Part shown: positions 1 to 6,251 of the stretch, in pieces
Numbering within the stretch: the first letter of the stretch is position 1
Layout of the letters: every line of letters begins with the position of its first letter
Assembly (NCBI GenBank): GCA_029570245.1
Contig: JAKQSH010000018.1
Location: forward strand, 1-7,619
From: Deltaproteobacteria bacterium
GTDB lineage: Bacteria > Myxococcota_A > SURF-8
Length of the DNA stretch: 7,619 bases
Direction of reading: 5' to 3'
The notes under the pieces: generated by a model
What the model saw: only the letters and a program-made list of their open reading frames with translations
What the model was told of the DNA's origin: nothing
The model's database searches: none
Program-made: the position numbers and the translations under genes

Positions 1-179
1 GCTTCGCCTTCGACTGGGAGCGTCAGTTCGAGCTTTCGCTCGATTCTGAAACGGCGCGCAGCATGCGCAACAACACACTGCCTGAAGACGAACGCAAGGA
101 AGGCGATTTCTGTTCGATGTGCGGCGAAAAATTCTGCGCCATGCGCATCAACCGCCGCCTGAACGAAAACGACAAATAA
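1..179 (+). CDS. thiC: Phosphomethylpyrimidine synthase ThiC, C-terminal end (5' part outside window)
   Basis: Only the last 58 codons are present, read from base 3 and ending at TAA 177-179. The family is a radical-SAM enzyme that rearranges aminoimidazole ribotide into the hydroxymethylpyrimidine phosphate of thiamine, in the cytoplasm. The visible part carries the hallmark C-terminal cluster ligands CSMCGEKFC, a CX2CX4C motif at bases 111-137 that binds the [4Fe-4S] cluster. It is preceded by the typical WERQFELSLD and ...NNTLPEDERKEGDF stretches, close to the ThiC consensus as I remember it (W..QF.LSLDPE.A ... DETLP ... HFCSMCGPKFCSM). The tail after the motif (RINRRLNENDK) is short, as usual. 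No other thi gene follows; the next gene starts 40 bases downstream on the same strand and is unrelated in function. A TPP riboswitch, if any, would lie upstream of the window. Confidence 0.93.
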   Translation, partial: FAFDWERQFELSLDSETARSMRNNTLPEDERKEGDFCSMCGEKFCAMRINRRLNENDK

Positions 180-219
180 AGCCCGCTTCGACATGTACGG
201 GCGGAAACGGAAAAAGGCC

Positions 220-1029
220 ATGAGCAGAATTTCGTTTTCAATCACTCTGACGGCTTTGCTTTTTTTATCTCAGCTGGCTTCGGCAAACACACTGAAAAAC
301 ACTGAAAGCGAGGGCGACGCCGAGAATTTCTGCGTCGATCACGGCGATTGCCCGCCGCGTTTCGAGTGCATTCAGCTTGAGTGCGTGAGCCTGACACCCG
401 GCGTGTGCCGCAAGGACAGCGACTGCAACTACGAAAACGGCATGTATTGCGAAACGGAAACTTCCACCTGCCGTTATTTCTGTCTGAACGATTACGATTG
501 CGAAAACGGCGAATACTGCGACACCGGCAACTGGCATTGCCTGCCGCGCGAGGAAGGCGACGCCGACAGCTTTTGCACCTCGGACGCCGACTGCGACGAA
601 GCCACCGAATACTGCGACACCATCACGCACACCTGCCGCCCGAACTGCATTTCCAGCGACGATTGCCCGGAAGGCTGGGCCTGCTTCGATTACAGGTGCC
701 AGCCCGAAAGCCCCGGCGATCTGGATTGGGACATGCCCTGGCTGGATTACGAAGAATGGGCGCCTGAAACACCGGAAATTCCAGACTGGGAAATGCCGGA
801 AGTGCGGATTGACGAAGACCTCGAACCCGAAGCCGATATCGAACATCACGAATACGCCGAGTCCGGCGGCTTCGGCGAAAGCGGCATAATCACCGACGGC
901 GACAAAGATAAAGATGCCGGTTCGGCGGAGTCTTCTTCGTCATCATGCACACAGACGGGAGGCTCGGACGCCCGGCTTCTTACGGCTCTGCTTCCGCTCC
1001 TGGCGCTGCTGCGCCGCCGCCGGGCCTGA
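220..1029 (+). CDS. Secreted Cys-module protein with MYXO-CTERM-like sorting tail
   Basis: A 269-aa exported protein of unknown function. Residues 1-22 form a signal peptide (hydrophobic TLTALLFLSQLA, probable cleavage after ASA). Residues 38-160 contain five modules of four cysteines each (about 38-55, 63-84, 88-107, 119-139, 143-160), of the form C-x(4-5)-[DG]DC-x(5-8)-C-x(4-6)-C, probably disulfide-bonded outside the cytoplasm. Next comes an acidic, Trp/Pro-rich linker (about 165-235). The end is a three-part tail: Ser run and Cys243, hydrophobic stretch 252-264, then RRRR. That layout matches MYXO-CTERM and related sorting signals, in which the Cys is thought to be lipid-modified after cleavage; here this is inferred. 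I chose ATG 220 rather than the in-frame ATG at 193 because the signal peptide then starts normally and AAAAAGG lies just upstream. Such Cys modules are frequent in myxobacterial surface proteins. The substrate or partner cannot be told from sequence. Confidence 0.85.
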   Translation: MSRISFSITLTALLFLSQLASANTLKNTESEGDAENFCVDHGDCPPRFECIQLECVSLTPGVCRKDSDCNYENGMYCETETSTCRYFCLNDYDCENGEYCDTGNWHCLPREEGDADSFCTSDADCDEATEYCDTITHTCRPNCISSDDCPEGWACFDYRCQPESPGDLDWDMPWLDYEEWAPETPEIPDWEMPEVRIDEDLEPEADIEHHEYAESGGFGESGIITDGDKDKDAGSAESSSSSCTQTGGSDARLLTALLPLLALLRRRRA

Positions 1030-1076
1030 ACACTGCAAGCCTGCTTCAGCGGAATGAAGGCCGGTCAGGTCCGTAA

Positions 1077-1106
1077 GTTTCAGGCTTCGTCCCTGCGACG
1101 AGAAAC
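1077..1106. repeat. Hairpin 1 in convergent intergenic gap
   Basis: GTTTC (1077-1081) pairs with GAAAC (1102-1106), and inside it TCGTC (1087-1091) pairs with GACGA (1097-1101) around a 5-nt loop; five bases bulge on the left side. It begins 48 bases after the stop codon of the Cys-module gene. No T tract follows, so it is a weak terminator candidate at best; it could protect the 3' end of the + strand mRNA. Confidence 0.35.
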
Positions 1107-1161
1107 ACGCCGACTGCAAAAAGCCTTATCTCTTGATTCTCTCTTCACAGCAACGAGCCGA

Positions 1162-1196
1162 TGCCGGAAGAAACAGGTCAGTCCCTGCTTCCGGCA
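1162..1196. repeat. Hairpin 2 in convergent intergenic gap
   Basis: TGCCGGAAG (1162-1170) is a perfect inverted repeat of CTTCCGGCA (1188-1196). Inside, CAGG (1174-1177) pairs with CCTG (1184-1187) around a 6-nt loop, with only an AAA bulge separating the two stems. The fold has 13 base pairs in 35 nt. No T run follows on either strand, so it is not a standard intrinsic terminator. It lies between convergent genes and overlaps no convincing reading frame. Confidence 0.5.
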
Positions 1197-1220
1197 AGGT
1201 GGAAACATATCTCCGGCGCA

Positions 1221-1259
1221 GAAAACCGAACCGGGCGCGTCTTACGACGCGCCCGGCTT
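1221..1259 (-). terminator. Probable intrinsic terminator of the thioester-protein gene
   Basis: CCGGGCGCGTC (1231-1241) and GACGCGCCCGG (1246-1256) form a perfect 11-bp GC-rich stem with a TTAC loop, further extended by GAA/TTC across one unpaired C. Read on the - strand the stem is followed by TTCGGTTTTC, an imperfect T tract, and it begins 36 bases after the stop codon at 1292. On the + strand no T run follows directly, but the hairpin may also stop leftover transcription from the convergent Cys-module gene. Confidence 0.7.
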
Positions 1260-1291
1260 CCGATGTCCGACTGTTGTGTTATTTATCTGAT

Positions 1292-2611
1292 TTACAGGTT
1301 GTTGATGTTGTCGCAGATGTCTTTGGCTGCCCAGGGATTACCTGAGAAATAATATCTCTCGGCTGTTTCAAGAGCGGTTTTCACCGTCATATCGCCGACG
1401 CCGTCGGTGTTTGTGTCAACCCACGAGCTGAGAGTCAGTTCGCCGTAAGCGACGTTGAGCTTGGTGGCCAGACACTGCTGACGGGCGCGCTGATACATGT
1501 TGGCATGACCGATCCAGAGGGCGTTTTCGAGGTCTTTGATTGTTCTGTATCTGTAGTTGAACACCGTTATGGGCAGCCAGCTCTGAATCAGCGATCTGGG
1601 AACCTGGGTGCCGTTGTCGCAGCTGTTGTTGCAGCCGTGATGCTGACCCCAGCCATGGCCCCAGCCGTGATGGCAAACATGATGACAACCGCAGCCGCTG
1701 GAGGATTTTACCTGATGTTTCCAGAAGCCGATGGTGTGCGGGTTGCCGTAGCCGACCGTCAGTTCGTAGGTGTCGGAGGCGCTGAAGCTGCACGAATCGC
1801 CGGCGTCCAGCATGACCTGATTCTGGATGTCGCCCAGGTCGATATGTTTGAGGGCAAAGCCTTCGGCGCTGGCGGTCACGGTGAAGGAAGTCACGCCGTC
1901 GGGAACTTCAACGACAACTTCGAGTCTGCCGTCAAAGTCAGTTACGAAACCGTCTTCCGGCTCAACGATGCTGCCGGCCGAAATTTCCAGACCGATTTCC
2001 TGGCCGCTTACCGGCAGACCGTCCTGTTCGAGTTCAACAGCCACCAGAACTTCGTTGTCGGCGTTGACGGCGGCGTCAACAGAAAGAACGGTGTCGTCGG
2101 AGCACATCAGAGGGCAGTTGCCTTCAACTTCGGCCAGAATGTCGCTGGCCATACCTTCAACGTAGGTGTTGCTGCTGTATACGTTGGAGTCGGCATAGAT
2201 CAGCTTCCAGATGGCCAGCTGCATTGCGGCACCGGAATATCCGTCGGTTGCGTCATATTTGTTGAGGATGGCGGATATTTCGCACCAGGGTGCAGTCGGC
2301 GGAAGCTTTGTGACCACGGCTTCATACTGGCGATTCATCCAGATGGGCATATCCAGTTCGATGCAGAAACTGCCGTATGAGACGCCGTCGATGTCGATGC
2401 CGAACTCACCGGCGTACAGGTTTCCGAGCAGCACATCGTCCTGAATAATCGGCATGGTGTACTGAGTATTGAGATTTGTAAGAGTGAAAATCGAGGCGGA
2501 GGAATCTTCGGCGGTGCCGGAACCGGAACCGAAATCACCGGAGAACGCGGCGCCGCCCATGCCACATAAGATGACAACAGCGAACAGAAGGCTGACAATT
2601 GTTTTCTTCAT
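1292..2611 (-). CDS. Secreted thioester-domain / GFWK-domain protein with His/Cys-rich insert
   Basis: A 439-aa exported protein of unknown function. A signal peptide covers residues 1-24 (MKKTIVSLLFAVVIL core, likely cleavage after AFS); there is no lipobox and no C-terminal anchor. Residues about 45-145 resemble a thioester (TQXA-type) domain: Cys83 in SFCIELD and Gln131 in AAMQLAIWKL correspond to the Cys and Gln that form an internal thioester in surface adhesins. Residues about 174-255 look like an Ig-like beta domain. Residues about 290-425 look like a 'TxGFWK' domain (HTIGFWKH, then ATKLNVAYGEL), interrupted at 307-331 by five Cys and seven His. ATG 2611 is supported by AAAGGA six bases upstream. 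The gene has its own strong promoter with a palindrome at the start site, and a terminator downstream. A role in adhesion, cross-linking or metal binding outside the cell is possible but inferred. Confidence 0.87.
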   Translation of the reverse strand: MKKTIVSLLFAVVILCGMGGAAFSGDFGSGSGTAEDSSASIFTLTNLNTQYTMPIIQDDVLLGNLYAGEFGIDIDGVSYGSFCIELDMPIWMNRQYEAVVTKLPPTAPWCEISAILNKYDATDGYSGAAMQLAIWKLIYADSNVYSSNTYVEGMASDILAEVEGNCPLMCSDDTVLSVDAAVNADNEVLVAVELEQDGLPVSGQEIGLEISAGSIVEPEDGFVTDFDGRLEVVVEVPDGVTSFTVTASAEGFALKHIDLGDIQNQVMLDAGDSCSFSASDTYELTVGYGNPHTIGFWKHQVKSSSGCGCHHVCHHGWGHGWGQHHGCNNSCDNGTQVPRSLIQSWLPITVFNYRYRTIKDLENALWIGHANMYQRARQQCLATKLNVAYGELTLSSWVDTNTDGVGDMTVKTALETAERYYFSGNPWAAKDICDNINNL

Positions 2612-2669
2612 TTCGATTCCTTTCGGTTAGAAGTCCAATTTTCAGACTCAACAACTTCAAGTATTCATA

Positions 2670-2691
2670 ATGCACACTATGCGGTGTGCAT
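2670..2691 (-). promoter_or_regulatory. Palindrome at the predicted transcription start (operator or 5' mRNA hairpin)
   Basis: ATGCACAC (2670-2677) is a perfect inverted repeat of GTGTGCAT (2684-2691) with a 6-nt centre. Its upstream edge falls 6 bases past the -10 hexamer, almost exactly at +1 of the thioester-protein transcript. It could be bound by a repressor dimer, or form a hairpin at the very 5' end of the mRNA that slows decay. Confidence 0.5.
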
Positions 2692-2697
2692 GACTAT

Positions 2698-2726
2698 AAA
2701 ATATACATATTTACTGTTGCGGTCAA
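2698..2726 (-). promoter_or_regulatory. Sigma-70-type promoter of the thioester-protein gene
   Basis: On the - strand TTGACC (2726-2721) and TATTTT (2703-2698) are separated by 17 bases. Upstream of the -35 lies a long T-rich stretch (about 2727-2760) that resembles an UP element. The predicted start near 2691 gives a leader of about 80 nt before ATG 2611. Confidence 0.6.
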
Positions 2727-2783
2727 GAAAAATAAGAAGGAACATAAAACAAAAAAAGACGCAAATCATCGTTTCCACTTAAT

Positions 2784-2816
2784 ATAACGCTTAAGTAGCC
2801 GTTTATGCGGCGTTAT
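2784..2816. repeat. Inverted repeat downstream of the lipoprotein gene
   Basis: ATAACGC (2784-2790) and GCGTTAT (2810-2816) are perfect inverted repeats; an alternative inner pairing is GCCG (2798-2801) with CGGC (2808-2811). The structure lies 38 bases past the lipoprotein stop codon. On the - strand a T7 run occurs only about 25 bases beyond it, so its role as a terminator is doubtful. Confidence 0.35.
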
Positions 2817-2853
2817 TCTTTTTCAGGCCGATATCAGTTTTTTTGTGTTTTTT

Positions 2854-3726
2854 TCAGTCTTCGCCGTAAACACAACCGCAGGCGGCAGCTTCACTTTCGA
2901 TTTCTGCGCAGCCGGTGGATATTTTATCCTGCTGCCGACAAAGCACTTCGCAGGACTCGAACTGTTTCAGGCCATCTTTACAGCTGCACAGGTACTTCTC
3001 GCCGATACAGGCGGGCAGGCCGACTTCAGACGCGTCACATCCGCCGGAACAGGCCGCCGCTTCCGTGGCCGAACCACTGTCGGCATCGGCCAGAGCACGC
3101 ATTTTTTCCATGATGAACGCCGTGAAGTCCCAGGAAGGATGGTTTTCATAGCAATGATAATAGAGTTTCAGCTCGTCACTGCCGGACAGTGCGTACAGAT
3201 AAAACACCGGAGCGTCGGAACATTCCGGGCCTGTCGAATCGCAGACTGTCTGCGCGCCGTCGGAGGCTTCAAAAACTTCGCCCAGCAAATCTTCCGCTTC
3301 AATCTGGCTCAGCTTACCGTTTATATATGCCGAAAAACTGAACTCAGGATAACAGGTCTGCAACTCCCAGCTGTAATCGTCGCTGACAATAAAATACGTG
3401 CCGTCACAGCCGTAGCGCTCAGCTTCGTATGTGTATGAAAAATGCAGCAATCCCTCATGCTGCTGCGAAAGCCAGATTTGACACTCCTGATTTGTTTCGC
3501 TCTCGATCTCGCTTTCAGTTGCTGTTTCAGCTTCCGCTTCAAGATCGGATTCGGCGTCGGCATCGCCGCCGTTTTCATTTTCCGCTGTCTCGCTGTCGTT
3601 TTCAGTAAACAATTCGGCGTCACCGTCGATGTCGCCATCTGAAGAAATTTCGTCTTCGCCACAAGCCGACAGAATAAACGCCGCAATGAACAACACACAC
3701 CAGTACGCCGCCGCCTGCTTTTTCAT
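2854..3726 (-). CDS. Outer-membrane-type lipoprotein with acidic linker and Cys-rich C-terminus
   Basis: A 290-aa predicted lipoprotein of unknown function. The N-terminus has a lipobox LSAC with Cys22 as the lipidation site; the next residues are Gly-Glu, with no Asp at +2, which in the enterobacterial rule means outer-membrane sorting. Residues about 24-80 are a low-complexity Asp/Glu-rich linker (for example DGDIDGDAE, then many EAE/ESE units). A folded middle part (about 81-210) is rich in Tyr, Phe and Trp with paired cysteines. The C-terminal 65 residues hold ten Cys (226, 230, 240, 247, 249, 259, 263, 273, 283, 285), likely a disulfide-bonded cap. I do not recognise a named family. ATG 3726 has AGGTGG five bases upstream and an extended -10 promoter before it. 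Long acidic linkers right after the lipobox are common in some deltaproteobacterial and myxobacterial lipoproteins. Confidence 0.85.
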   Translation of the reverse strand: MKKQAAAYWCVLFIAAFILSACGEDEISSDGDIDGDAELFTENDSETAENENGGDADAESDLEAEAETATESEIESETNQECQIWLSQQHEGLLHFSYTYEAERYGCDGTYFIVSDDYSWELQTCYPEFSFSAYINGKLSQIEAEDLLGEVFEASDGAQTVCDSTGPECSDAPVFYLYALSGSDELKLYYHCYENHPSWDFTAFIMEKMRALADADSGSATEAAACSGGCDASEVGLPACIGEKYLCSCKDGLKQFESCEVLCRQQDKISTGCAEIESEAAACGCVYGED

Positions 3727-3761
3727 TTTTCCACCTATTTGTCATTGTTGCACTGCATGGC

Positions 3762-3770
3762 AATATAGCA
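3762..3770 (-). promoter_or_regulatory. Extended -10 promoter candidate of the lipoprotein gene
   Basis: On the - strand TGC directly precedes TATATT (hexamer 3767-3762), an extended -10 element. No good -35 is visible at 16-18 bases, which is tolerated in this promoter class. The start would be near 3755, about 30 bases upstream of ATG 3726. The surrounding 140-base gap to the FrhB-like gene is AT-rich. Confidence 0.35.
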
Positions 3771-3866
3771 TGACGACGCCCAAAGCGTACCCCACCCGAA
3801 AGATTAATTTGTGTAGTAATATTAATAAATTAAAAAGGCCGTTCCACCCTATTCAGTCTGCGTTCG

Positions 3867-5195
3867 TCACTCTCCCAGCTGTTCGCGTTTGATGTTGTGC
3901 GTGCTTTTTTTCCACAGCGTGCGCAGACGCTGGAATATTGCACCCATGTGTTCCGGGTTGACGTGTTCGAGCGCCGCGCGGGAAACGCGCGTGCCGAAGA
4001 GCAGAAAAAGCTGATCCAGCACGGCTTCCATTACATAACGCTTCGGCTTGAACCCCGAAAGTTCATAACCGTAGTCAGGAACCGCCAGGCCCAGTTTCGT
4101 CAGAAACTCCATGCGGATGAATGCCCCGCGCTTTTTGAGGTCGTAGCCGTGAGAATGCATCTTCAGCGCTTCGTCCGGCTCAAGCGATGCAAGCGAAAGC
4201 GCGCCGGACTCCTGCATTTCGCGGATGATGCGCGAGCCTTCGGCGCTGCGGGCGAAGACCATCGAGAAGCCTCTGCCGCGTTCTTCATAAACCGGCGCCC
4301 AGGCGTCGCCGCCCGAAATGTCGGTGAATTCGTTGGCCAGATCGGTACACAACAGACAGCGCTTCATTATGTGAAACGGTATCAGGTAGTTGGCGTGGAA
4401 TTTGGGCAGTTCTATCACACGGCCCGACTGCATTTCGATGCGCAGGCTTCCGGGCCATTCACCGGCGCGGAAATCCAGGCGCTTTATGCACGTGTGATCT
4501 TTTTCGCCGTATGAACGCAGCAGACTTTTTATGGATGAAAAATGCAGTGTGTTGCCGCAGAACGGCCCGAAAACAAAGCGGATGCTTTTTACTGCGGTGT
4601 CGCCTGCAGCCTGCATTCTGCGTATCGAATGCACCTGACACGGCAGCCCGACATATGCCAGCCGTCCTGTAAATGCCTCCATTTCAGGCAGAATTTCATT
4701 TACAGTGGTAATGACGTACTTCGATTGCGCCGCCGCACGGATTTCTTCCGCGTTGCGGGCTATGAAGGTTTTCGGCAGCCATGGGCGGCGCTCATCCATG
4801 CCGGTCACAACGGCGCCGTCTATTTCTCCGCGTTCAAGCAGCCACAACAGTATGGCGGTCAGAACGCCGCCGGAAGCGCCCTCGCTGCGGGTCTGCGGAT
4901 CGTCGGCATGGCCGATGCCGATGCTTTCGAAGTGACCGAGATATTCGTGACGTCCGGCATCCGCGCCGAACGCCGCAGTATTGAGCGCGTTGAAATCGGC
5001 TTCGGCTCCGGCGCAGGCCGCAGCGATGCGCGCAGCCCGAACGGCGTCCGGCTCGGCGCTTATGTGCGGCAGGCAGTCACCTTCCCGATCGGCAAAGTTT
5101 ATCGCTCCATTAGAAAGCCCAACGCACGAACCACAGCGCGTACACAAGCCGGATTTAATAACCTTTTCAATTTTTTCAGTGCTTGGCGCAGACAT
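3867..5195 (-). CDS. FrhB/FdhB-family iron-sulfur flavoprotein (F420 hydrogenase beta-subunit-like)
   Basis: A 442-aa cytoplasmic protein of the coenzyme F420 hydrogenase/dehydrogenase beta-subunit family. In true FrhB/FdhB the fold holds FAD and Fe-S centres and passes electrons to F420, but many bacterial relatives sit in glycan or other biosynthetic clusters and have no proven F420 link. Visible family marks: CTRCGSC at 18-24 (ferredoxin-like cluster ligands), SEGASGGVLTAIL at 104-116, QSKY at 157-160, GLPCQVHSIRR at 183-193, FGPFCG at 209-214 and KRCLLCTDLANEFTDISGGD at 278-297, so both the N- and C-terminal halves of the family are represented. ATG 5195 lies inside the methyltransferase gene (20-base overlap), with AAGG a few bases upstream, which points to translational coupling and a joint role. 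No F420 biosynthesis genes are in the window; the electron partner and substrate are unknown. Confidence 0.88.
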   Translation of the reverse strand: MSAPSTEKIEKVIKSGLCTRCGSCVGLSNGAINFADREGDCLPHISAEPDAVRAARIAAACAGAEADFNALNTAAFGADAGRHEYLGHFESIGIGHADDPQTRSEGASGGVLTAILLWLLERGEIDGAVVTGMDERRPWLPKTFIARNAEEIRAAAQSKYVITTVNEILPEMEAFTGRLAYVGLPCQVHSIRRMQAAGDTAVKSIRFVFGPFCGNTLHFSSIKSLLRSYGEKDHTCIKRLDFRAGEWPGSLRIEMQSGRVIELPKFHANYLIPFHIMKRCLLCTDLANEFTDISGGDAWAPVYEERGRGFSMVFARSAEGSRIIREMQESGALSLASLEPDEALKMHSHGYDLKKRGAFIRMEFLTKLGLAVPDYGYELSGFKPKRYVMEAVLDQLFLLFGTRVSRAALEHVNPEHMGAIFQRLRTLWKKSTHNIKREQLGE

Positions 5196-5919
5196 AGAAC
5201 TGCCTTATCCCCATTTCGGCCAGAGGCGTATTCTGGAAACGCCTTATCAGCCATTCTCCGGCATCTTTTATAAAACGCGGCCCCACCGGCATCAGCAGCG
5301 TTCCCTCGTGATATCTGAGCACCCAGCCGCAGTCCGCCAGCATGCGTTTTACTTCGCGCGACGGAATGAAACGATGCGGACCTTCACCGTGTCCGCCGAA
5401 AAGCGCAGTATAAACATGGTATGCCGTTTCGGCTGTGTATGGCGGAGCCGACAGCAGCAACAGAGCTTCCGAGCTGGAAACCCGATACAACTCGCGCAGA
5501 AAAGCTTCCGGCTCGGCACAGTGTTCGAGCGTTTCCAGCGAAAGCACGCGGTCGAAGGCCGCGTTTTCAAAAGGCAGCGCCGAGTATGTGCCGATTTTCA
5601 CCTGCCGCGCCTGCGGACGCAGACGGGCAGCCACATTCATAAGACCGCGCGAGATTTCGGCGTTTACAACCTGTGCATTGCATACGGCGCTTCTTACATA
5701 ATCGTCCGCTTCGCAGTCGCGGCTGCTGACGTTGAGCACCCGGCAGCCAGGATACAGTTCCAGACGCCGCACGCTCATTTCAAAACGCTGATCGTGCGCG
5801 TCCTTCACCCTGTTGTTGGAATCCACATAAATTTCAGCAACGGCGTCCCAGTGCGCTTCAACTTCGCTGTCGCTCCAATCTCCCTGCGGCGGGCGGTATT
5901 TTACAAACGGCAGGAACAT
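5176..5919 (-). CDS. Class I SAM-dependent methyltransferase-like protein with altered motif I
   Basis: A 247-aa protein of the Methyltransf_11/UbiE-like type. The post-motif region is typical: LPFENAAFDRVLSLETLEH at 115-133, then EAFLRELYRV, the usual acidic strand and helix after the SAM site. Motif I, normally hhD-x-GxGxG, reads VLNVSSRDCEADDY at 61-74, lacking the Asp and all three glycines; the acidic residue after beta-2 may be Glu88 (NAEIS). The N-terminal SEVEAHWDAVAEIYVDSNNR and C-terminal GGHGEGPHRFIPSREV segments look family-specific. It may bind SAM unusually or have lost catalysis. The gene overlaps the FrhB-like gene by 20 bases, so the two are surely one transcript. The start is ATG 5919; an in-frame TTG lies immediately upstream at 5922. 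The Shine-Dalgarno sequence is weak. The substrate cannot be inferred. Confidence 0.84.
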   Translation of the reverse strand: MFLPFVKYRPPQGDWSDSEVEAHWDAVAEIYVDSNNRVKDAHDQRFEMSVRRLELYPGCRVLNVSSRDCEADDYVRSAVCNAQVVNAEISRGLMNVAARLRPQARQVKIGTYSALPFENAAFDRVLSLETLEHCAEPEAFLRELYRVSSSEALLLLSAPPYTAETAYHVYTALFGGHGEGPHRFIPSREVKRMLADCGWVLRYHEGTLLMPVGPRFIKDAGEWLIRRFQNTPLAEMGIRQFYVCAKH

Positions 5920-5955
5920 CAATTTTCAGCTTTCGTTCGTTGAATCAATGCAGCG

Positions 5956-5984
5956 AGATTAACCCATGACAGGCTTTACCGCAA
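5956..5984 (-). promoter_or_regulatory. Weak promoter candidate for the methyltransferase/FrhB pair
   Basis: On the - strand TTGCGG (5984-5979), a 17-base spacer and TAATCT (5961-5956) lie 37 bases upstream of ATG 5919. Each hexamer matches consensus in only about half its positions. The 113-base gap to the 72-aa gene leaves room for a promoter, but read-through from that gene is equally possible. Confidence 0.2.
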
Positions 5985-6032
5985 GAACAGCAGGCATCTG
6001 AAATACGGCACCCGGCCTTCCGGCATACACCG

Positions 6033-6251
6033 CTATTTGGTTATTATAAGAATAAGAGCACGATCGGCTTCGTTGGGAAAAAGGTCTATCGGCACGCGCT
6101 CAGGTCCGAGGCGTTCGTAAACCATATAACGCGCACAGGCATCGTAAGCGCCGCGACAATAACGGCGCTTGAGACTGGCCGACATTCCGGGCATGTTTTC
6201 CATGCGGTCATTGAAGAACGGACAATTCTGCAATTTTGGACAATCCGACAT
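6033..6251 (-). CDS. Small conserved-type Cys protein (CPKLQNCPFFN ... YCRGAYDACARYMV)
   Basis: A 72-aa, probably cytoplasmic protein. It has four cysteines in two pairs, CPKLQNC near the N-terminus and CRGAYDAC in the middle, followed by ARYMVYERLG, VPIDLFPNEADRA and a hydrophobic end. From memory, similar short proteins (MxxCPxxxxCPFFN ... YCxGxxxxCARYMV ... VPxDLxPN) occur in Deltaproteobacteria, alone or joined to signalling domains; the cysteine spacing suggests metal or Fe-S binding, which is inference. I chose ATG 6251 because the recalled family starts right before SDCPK and a G-rich GGTGGGG lies upstream; the frame stays open up to GTG 6329, adding 26 unconserved-looking residues. 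It has a near-consensus promoter and a 110-nt leader, so it is probably well expressed and possibly controlled after initiation. It is transcribed in the same direction as nfi but from its own promoter. Confidence 0.75.
   Translation of the reverse strand: MSDCPKLQNCPFFNDRMENMPGMSASLKRRYCRGAYDACARYMVYERLGPERVPIDLFPNEADRALILIITK

Noticed and set aside
181..202. GCCCG/CGGGC inverted repeat after thiC as a terminator
   Set aside because: Only five base pairs with a 12-base loop and no T tract; it overlaps the start region of the next gene.
265..849. Long - strand open frame antisense to the Cys-module gene
   Set aside because: Ala/Val-rich shadow created by the Cys/Asp codon pattern of the real gene; no start context.
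1054..1290. Small + strand open frame in the convergent gap
   Set aside because: It runs through all three hairpins and the terminator, with no ribosome site and no protein-like composition.
1505..2380. Long + strand open frame antisense to the thioester-protein gene
   Set aside because: It is the mirror of a well-supported secreted protein; its translation has no domain, signal peptide or ribosome site.
2545..2611. Lipobox in the thioester protein (VILC)
   Set aside because: The residue before Cys16 is Leu, while a lipobox needs Gly, Ala or Ser; a normal signal peptidase I site (AFS) follows.
2838..2854. Two T7 runs separated by GTG beside the lipoprotein stop codon, as a phase-variable tract
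   Set aside because: The runs lie at and after the stop codon, so slippage there would hardly change the protein; no T run of terminator type on the coding strand either.
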